From Haloarcula sebkhae (GTDB lineage: Archaea; Halobacteriota; Halobacteria; Halobacteriales; Haloarculaceae), in contig NZ_BMPD01000002.1 of NCBI RefSeq assembly GCF_014647415.1, positions 338,324-402,323 of the forward strand: a stretch of DNA of 64,000 nt. Reading direction: 5' to 3'. The position numbers and the translations under genes are program-made. The notes under the pieces were generated by a model. The model was not told the DNA's origin. It worked only from the letters and a program-made list of their open reading frames with translations, and did no database searches. Positions 59,438-64,000 of the stretch are shown here, one piece after another. Numbering within the stretch: the first letter of the stretch is position 1; the number at the start of each line of letters is the position of its first letter.

Positions 59438-60695
59438 GAACGTTCGAACGGTTCCGGGCCTCTCCGGGTTCTTCTTCGACGACCAGCAGGCGATCAAGGA
59501 CGGGGCGACACAGAGCGGGTTCGCTTACGACGGCCAGCCGGTCACCGAGGGGTTCGACCGCATCCGCGAGGCCGGCGAAGCGCTGATCGTGGAAATCGAA
59601 CTCGCCGACGGCTCCATTGCGACCGGCGACTGCGCCGCGGTCCAGTACTCGGGGGCCGGTGGCCGCGACCCGCTGTTCCGGGCCGAGAAGTATCGCCCGG
59701 TCGTCGAGGGTCCCGTCGCCGACGCGCTACGCGGGCAGGACGCAACCCAGTTCGGGGCCAACGCGACGATGCTGGAGGAGATGACCGCCCAGCGTTCGGG
59801 CGGCGACCAGCTCCACACAGCGGTCCGCTACGGCGTGTCGCAGGCACTGCTGAACGCCGCCGCACAAGCACGCGGGGTGACGCCGACGGACGTGCTCGCA
59901 GACACCTACGACACCGAGCCGGCGACCTCGCCGATTCCGGTGTTCGGGCAGTCAGGTGACGAGCGCCGCATCAACGCCGAAAAGATGCTCATCAAGGGCG
60001 TGCCGGTGTTGCCCCACGGCCTGTTCAACAGCGTCGAGAAGGTTGGCGAGAACGGCGAAGGACTGCGTGACTACCTTGCCTGGCTCTCGGACCGGGCAAC
60101 GGCGCTCGGGCCGGAGCCGTACTCGCCGCGTTTCCACGTCGACGTGTACGGCATCCTTGGGAAGGTGTTCGGGCCGCCCTATGACCGCACCGAGGTGACA
60201 GACTACTTCGAGACGCTGCGGGAGGCCGCCGCGCCCTACCCCCTTCAGGTCGAGGGGCCGATGGACGCCGGCGGCCGGCAGGCACAAATAACCGAGATGG
60301 CTGAACTCCGTGAGGGACTGGCCGATGCGGGCGTCGACGTGGACATCGTCGCCGACGAGTGGTGCAACACCTTTGAGGATGTGCAGGCGTTCGTCGACGC
60401 GGAAGCGGCCGACCTCGTCCAGATCAAGACACCGGACCTCGGGGGCATCCAACGCTCGGCCGAGGCCGTGCTGTACTGCGACGGCACGGACACCCGGGCC
60501 TACGTCGGCGGGACGTGCAACGAGACCGTGACCTCCGCACGGGCCTGTGCCCACGTGGCGCTGGCGACCGACGCCGCGCAGGTACTCGCGAAACCGGGTA
60601 TGGGCTTCGACGAGGGGTTCATGGTCGTCACGAACGAGATGCGGCGGGCGCTTGCAAGACGGGACGCTACACAGGAGGTGCCGGCTGATGACTGA
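59427..60695 (+). CDS. mal: Methylaspartate ammonia-lyase
   Basis: A 422-aa enolase-superfamily enzyme that deaminates 3-methylaspartate to mesaconate. Candidates for the Clostridium catalytic residues can be placed: Lys334 in LVQIKTPDLGG, His197 in LPHGLFNS, and Mg ligands Asp239 (FHVDVYG), Glu276 (QVEGPMD) and Asp310 (VADEW). ATG 59427 is inside the end of mamB (11-bp overlap), so the two are translationally coupled; the next gene overlaps its stop by 8 bp. The full length matches the family (about 413 aa) with a few extra acidic residues. Confidence 0.96.
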   Translation: MRIENVRTVPGLSGFFFDDQQAIKDGATQSGFAYDGQPVTEGFDRIREAGEALIVEIELADGSIATGDCAAVQYSGAGGRDPLFRAEKYRPVVEGPVADALRGQDATQFGANATMLEEMTAQRSGGDQLHTAVRYGVSQALLNAAAQARGVTPTDVLADTYDTEPATSPIPVFGQSGDERRINAEKMLIKGVPVLPHGLFNSVEKVGENGEGLRDYLAWLSDRATALGPEPYSPRFHVDVYGILGKVFGPPYDRTEVTDYFETLREAAAPYPLQVEGPMDAGGRQAQITEMAELREGLADAGVDVDIVADEWCNTFEDVQAFVDAEAADLVQIKTPDLGGIQRSAEAVLYCDGTDTRAYVGGTCNETVTSARACAHVALATDAAQVLAKPGMGFDEGFMVVTNEMRRALARRDATQEVPADD

Positions 60696-61764
60696 CTGGA
60701 CTGACCCCGACGCGCTGGACCTCTCGGACGGCGAGACGTTCGACTCACTGTTGGACCGGGCTGACACCAGAGAGAAGGGACACTTCTTCGAGTTCTTCGC
60801 CGAGGGCGACGAACTCACTCACGAGCCCGGCCTCCAGCTCACCCACCATGGCAGCGAGCAGTGGATGGGCCAGACGCTCAACCACGACCCGGCGTACTGG
60901 CGGGCCGACACCGCCCGCGAACGCGGCTTCGACGAGCGCCCGGTCCACCCGGACTACCTGCTGGCGTGTGTGATGGGCATCACCGTCGAGGACCTCTCAG
61001 AGAAGGGCGGGTACTTCCTCGGCCGCGACGACGTGACGTTCCATCAGCCGGTGACGGCCGGGACGCCGCTGTCAGTCACCTCGACTGTCGTTGACACCAA
61101 GACATCGTCCTCTCGGCCGAAGTACGGAATCGTCACTTGGGAGACGGAGGGCCGGGATCGCGAAACCGGCGAGACACTGGTATCCTACCAGCGGACGAAT
61201 ATGATACCGCGCCGCGAGCCAGCGGCCACCGACGGCGGAGCTGTCGGGGAGCAAGACGAAGGCGGTCCAGCGCTGCCCGATACCCTCGTCTCTCCAGATG
61301 GCAAGTACTTCGAGGACTTCCGGCGGGCGCTCGACACCACCCAAGAGGAGAACACGGCCGTCGCCTACCGCCACGAACGTGGACGGACGATGGACGACCA
61401 ACTGGTCGCTGGCCTCCCGCTGGCGACGCTCAACACCGCCCGCCAGCACCACAACCGTGACGAGATGGCCGATTCGCCGTCGGGCGACATCGTCGCGTAC
61501 GGCGACGTGACCCGCTCAATTGCGCTGGCACACGCTCGCTCCGATGAGGCGACCTACCGCGAGCGTCGCTTCGCTGACGAGCGGTTCCACGACTTCGTTA
61601 CGCTGGGAGACACTGTCTACGGCTTCACCCGCGTCCTCGACTGCGACCCCGACGCCGGACCGGAGCAGGCCGGCGCGGTCACGTTCGAGCACGTCGCGTT
61701 CAATCAGGAGCAGACCCCGGTCTACTCGGGCCGGCGAACCGCACTCATTCAGCGAAATACATGA
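60688..61764 (+). CDS. mch: Mesaconyl-CoA hydratase
   Basis: A 358-aa double hot-dog-fold hydratase. It adds water to mesaconyl-C1-CoA to give beta-methylmalyl-CoA. The first half has HFFEFFAEGDELTHEPG and DVTFHQPVTAGTPL; the second half has FHDFVTLGDTVYGFTRVLDC and VTFEHVAFNQEQTPVYSGRR. ATG 60688 follows a textbook AGGAGGTG ribosome-binding site at 60673-60680 and overlaps mal by 8 bp. Its stop overlaps mcl (ATGA). Assignment to mesaconyl-CoA follows from the operon; by sequence alone it is a MaoC-like hydratase. Confidence 0.9.
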   Translation: MTDWTDPDALDLSDGETFDSLLDRADTREKGHFFEFFAEGDELTHEPGLQLTHHGSEQWMGQTLNHDPAYWRADTARERGFDERPVHPDYLLACVMGITVEDLSEKGGYFLGRDDVTFHQPVTAGTPLSVTSTVVDTKTSSSRPKYGIVTWETEGRDRETGETLVSYQRTNMIPRREPAATDGGAVGEQDEGGPALPDTLVSPDGKYFEDFRRALDTTQEENTAVAYRHERGRTMDDQLVAGLPLATLNTARQHHNRDEMADSPSGDIVAYGDVTRSIALAHARSDEATYRERRFADERFHDFVTLGDTVYGFTRVLDCDPDAGPEQAGAVTFEHVAFNQEQTPVYSGRRTALIQRNT

Positions 61765-62801
61765 CACGACTCTGTCGCTCATTCCAGACCGCACCGGCCG
61801 CGATACCGAACGACAACAGCGCGAAATTCCTCGTCTCGGGACTCACCAGCGAGGGGTTTCAGGCCCCCGACTGGCTTGTCCCCGACATTGAGGACGGCAC
61901 CGCGCCATCGATGAAAGACGAGGCCGTCGACAACATCGTCGAGCACGTTCCGGACCATGCCGACGACTTCGCCGGGGACATCCTCCCCCGAGTCGAGTGG
62001 GCCTACGACGACGCCGATGCCCGCGAGCGTGGCATCGAGCAGGTGACTCGCTTGGCCGAGGAAGTCGGTGAGGAACTCGACGGCTTCGTCTTCCCGAAGA
62101 CCGGCCGCCTCGACGACGTTCGTGATGCCGCAGGGGTCGTCGCTGACGCAGAGCGCGACGCCGGGCTTGCGGAGGGGACGCTGGAGATGGCAATCATTCT
62201 TGAGACGGCACCGGGTCGCTCGGACCTTCGCGAGATCTGCCAGTACGCAACAGACTCCCGGCTCTCCGGGCTCGTGTTCGGACCGGTCGACTACACGGCG
62301 GAACTCGGCGGGCGCACGCTCGACGGTGAGCGGCCCCGCTGGGATGGCCTGCTCGAAGCGCTCTCGAACGAGACGAGCGCGGCAGACATCGTCGCTATCG
62401 GCGGCCCCTTCGACCAGCTGTTCCACGAGCGTGCCGGTGTCACCTACTACAACGCCGAGGGATACGCCGATCAGGTGGAGTACGAGGCGACCATCGGGAT
62501 CGATGGCTCGTGGTCGCTCCATCCCAAGCAGACCGAACAGGCGAATCGAATCCATATGCCGACAGTGGAAGAAATGGAGCGAGACCTCCACAAGATCGAG
62601 TCGTTCAACGAGGCCAAGCGCGAGGGGACCGGCGCAGTCGTCGTCGACGGCCAGATGGTCGACGAAGCGACCTACAAAAACTTCGCCAACACCGTCAAAA
62701 CGGTCCGGGCCATCGACGAGACGCACCCTTCCCAGACCGAGGAGTACTACAACGATGACCTGCTGTCGCGGGCGAGAGACGTGGAACTGATCTTCGGCTA
62801 A
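61761..62801 (+). CDS. mcl: Beta-methylmalyl-CoA lyase (CitE family)
   Basis: A 346-aa CitE/HpcH-like lyase. VPDIEDGTAPSMKDEAVDNIV near 36-56 is the acidic metal region; EMAIILETAPG and GLVFGPVDYTAELGG contain the family Glu and Asp metal ligands. It cleaves beta-methylmalyl-CoA to propionyl-CoA and glyoxylate, which ends the specific part of the cycle; glyoxylate then joins acetyl-CoA via malate synthase (not in window). ATG 61761 overlaps the mch stop by 4 bp. It is the last of the five coupled genes. The C-terminus LLSRARDVELIFG is family-like. Confidence 0.9.
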   Translation: MTRLCRSFQTAPAAIPNDNSAKFLVSGLTSEGFQAPDWLVPDIEDGTAPSMKDEAVDNIVEHVPDHADDFAGDILPRVEWAYDDADARERGIEQVTRLAEEVGEELDGFVFPKTGRLDDVRDAAGVVADAERDAGLAEGTLEMAIILETAPGRSDLREICQYATDSRLSGLVFGPVDYTAELGGRTLDGERPRWDGLLEALSNETSAADIVAIGGPFDQLFHERAGVTYYNAEGYADQVEYEATIGIDGSWSLHPKQTEQANRIHMPTVEEMERDLHKIESFNEAKREGTGAVVVDGQMVDEATYKNFANTVKTVRAIDETHPSQTEEYYNDDLLSRARDVELIFG

Positions 62802-62816
62802 GCCAGCAACAGCTTT

Positions 62817-63935
62817 TCACTCGAAATAGTTCGCCAGCCGCTGGGCTGCCTCGTCCACCCGGGAAGTCACGAGCGCGAACCGTATCCAGTCGCGCCGGGA
62901 CTCGCCGAAAGCCTCGCCGGGCATCCCGGCGACGCCGGCCTCGTCGATGAGTTCGTACACGTTCTCGAACGACCCGGGGAAGTCAGGGAAGCGCGCCATC
63001 ACGTAGAACCCGCCGTCGGGGCGGTTGTACTCGGCACCGGCCTCCGCAAGCGCGGCACAGAAGTCGTCGACGCGATCTTCGAGACGATGTCGACAGGCGG
63101 CGTAGTAGTCGGGACTCGTCGTCTTCAGCGCCCGCAGGACGGCGTACTGGGCCGGCCGGCTCCCGGTGACGTTCGTGAGCATGTGCTGAGTGCGAGCGCG
63201 TTCAAGCAGTGCCCCAGTCGGCCCGTCCTCCGGCGGGAAAATCGAATAGCCGACTCTGAATCCTGTTATCGCCATCGTCTTCGAAAAGGAGTTGGTGGCG
63301 ACGACGTGGTCGGAGTCAGCGTTGAGTGCTGAACTGAACCGACCCGCGTAGTCGAAGTGGTCGTACACCTCGTCACTGAGCAACAGCGCGTCGTACTCCT
63401 CGGCGATGGCCGCGAACTCGGCCATCGCGTCGGCGTCGTACACCGCGCCGGTAGGGTTGTTCGGCGAATTGACGACGATGACGGCTGTTTCCTCGCTTGC
63501 AGCTGCTCGAACGTCCGCGGGGACCAGTCGGTTGTGCTCGTCGACCGGGACGAAGGAGATGTCCGCGCCGATGAAATTCGCCCGGCCGGCGTAGTAGGGG
63601 TAGACGGGGTCCGTCAGGAGGATTTCGTTGCCGTCGAAATGGTGGAGCCCGCCGGTCATCGCGAGGTGGTTCGCCTCGCCAGCGCCATTCGTGACCAGCA
63701 CGCGGTTCCGATCCACACCACGCCGAGCGGCGATTTCATTGCGAAGCGGCGTGAGGCCCACGCTTGGCGGATACTGGTAGTCGTCGGCCGGGGCTTCGGC
63801 GTAGTCTCTGAGCCCGTCCCGAAGCCCCTCGGGTGGGTCCCAGTCGGGATTGCCCGACACCATGTCCACCACGTCCCGATCGGCCCGGGACGCGTACTGC
63901 ATGACCCGGAAGAACTGGGGTTCCGTGTAGTCCAT
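62817..63935 (-). CDS. Class I/II PLP-dependent aminotransferase
   Basis: A 372-aa fold-type I aminotransferase. The PLP lysine is Lys219 in NSFSKTMAITGFRVGY, NSPNNPTG (156-163) is the usual Asn loop, and LLLSDEVYDHF (about 185-195) has the Asp and Tyr for the cofactor ring. The start MDYTEPQFFRVMQYAS (ATG 63935) is family-like. It is convergent with mcl, 15 bp between stops. Amino donor and acceptor are unknown; a glutamate-linked transaminase beside a glutamate-consuming cycle would be plausible but is not shown. Confidence 0.85.
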   Translation of the reverse strand: MDYTEPQFFRVMQYASRADRDVVDMVSGNPDWDPPEGLRDGLRDYAEAPADDYQYPPSVGLTPLRNEIAARRGVDRNRVLVTNGAGEANHLAMTGGLHHFDGNEILLTDPVYPYYAGRANFIGADISFVPVDEHNRLVPADVRAAASEETAVIVVNSPNNPTGAVYDADAMAEFAAIAEEYDALLLSDEVYDHFDYAGRFSSALNADSDHVVATNSFSKTMAITGFRVGYSIFPPEDGPTGALLERARTQHMLTNVTGSRPAQYAVLRALKTTSPDYYAACRHRLEDRVDDFCAALAEAGAEYNRPDGGFYVMARFPDFPGSFENVYELIDEAGVAGMPGEAFGESRRDWIRFALVTSRVDEAAQRLANYFE

Positions 63936-63973
63936 ATGCACACTCCGACCGCCGGCCCCGTCTGCTTTTCTGT

Positions 63974-64000
63974 CTACTGGCGGATGTACAGCGTCAGCCC
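63974..64000 (-). CDS. 3' tail of a leftward gene (mostly outside window)
   Basis: On the minus strand the last 27 bases read as eight codons of haloarchaeal style ending in TAG 63974 (product end GLTLYIRQ). The gene would lie to the right of the window. It is too short to identify. The 38 bp between it and the aminotransferase start contain TGCTTTTCTG-type sequence that could hold a terminator. Confidence 0.35.
   Translation of the reverse strand, partial: GLTLYIRQ

Noticed and set aside
1-64000. CRISPR arrays, insertion sequences, integrase/att sites, rRNA and tRNA genes
   Set aside because: No spaced direct repeats, transposase or recombinase motifs, or RNA gene signatures were found by reading; a dedicated search could still find weak ones.

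Overview
The window is about 64 kb of a high-GC haloarchaeal main chromosome. The proteins are strongly acidic, starts are often leaderless or sit behind TTTATA-like boxes, and halobacteria-specific families (DUF373, DUF5684, DUF5787, DUF5788, DUF5797, DUF7563-like) are frequent. An archaeal TBP, XPD, XPB/Bax1, PolX, type IV pilin and geranylgeranyl reductase are present. A complete methylaspartate-cycle operon points to Haloarcula or a close relative (inference). I saw no rRNA, tRNA, CRISPR array, transposase or integrase.

Layout. 1-2.3 kb: end of an XPB helicase and its partner nuclease Bax1. 2.37-7.6 kb: a RiPP cluster of lasso-peptide type: nucleotidyltransferase, HprK-like kinase, a 32-codon precursor gene that ORF callers would miss, leader peptidase, PqqD-like leader-binding protein and a divergent ABC exporter. 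The precursor matches the lasso leader pattern exactly and ends in Ser, the residue phosphorylated in paeninodin-type peptides. No asparagine-synthetase-like cyclase is nearby, and the predicted core has no Asp/Glu at ring positions 7-9. This is the most unusual locus here. 7.6-14.5 kb: RNA m5C methyltransferase, PAC2 protein, SppA-like protease, DUF373, diphthamide ligase, sugar nucleotidyltransferase and Nudix. 14.5-16.7 kb: methylmalonyl-CoA epimerase and mutase. 16.8-18.7 kb: FKBP, GNAT and a bat-type HTH regulator. 18.7-23.7 kb: a five-gene branched-chain-amino-acid-type ABC importer, facing an SDR and an acyl-CoA synthetase across an intergenic region that holds a perfect 16-bp palindrome. 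27-44 kb: mixed housekeeping genes (MFS, CysD-like protein, SpoIIM, ferredoxin, geranylgeranyl reductase, pilin, M20 hydrolase, S10-like protein, Nudix, MacB-type ABC, Mut7-C/PolX).

44.5-48.2 kb is locally AT-rich and looks accessory: a 691-residue CHAT (caspase-like) protein whose last ~85 codons have foreign base composition, a convergent 44-aa hydrophobic peptide gene, a 400-bp AT-rich gap and a response-regulator/PAS protein. 48.3-56.1 kb: AN1-rhomboid, endonuclease V, SDR, ArsA ATPase, zinc ribbon, XPD-like helicase, TBP and a TRAM protein.

56.2-62.8 kb is the methylaspartate cycle for acetyl-CoA assimilation. mct is read leftward. The overlapping genes mamA-mamB-mal-mch-mcl are read rightward from a shared divergent promoter. 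Glutamate is converted to methylaspartate, mesaconate, mesaconyl-CoA and methylmalyl-CoA, then to propionyl-CoA plus glyoxylate. The methylmalonyl-CoA mutase and epimerase 40 kb away would return propionyl-CoA carbon to succinyl-CoA. The window closes with a PLP aminotransferase and the tail of a further gene.
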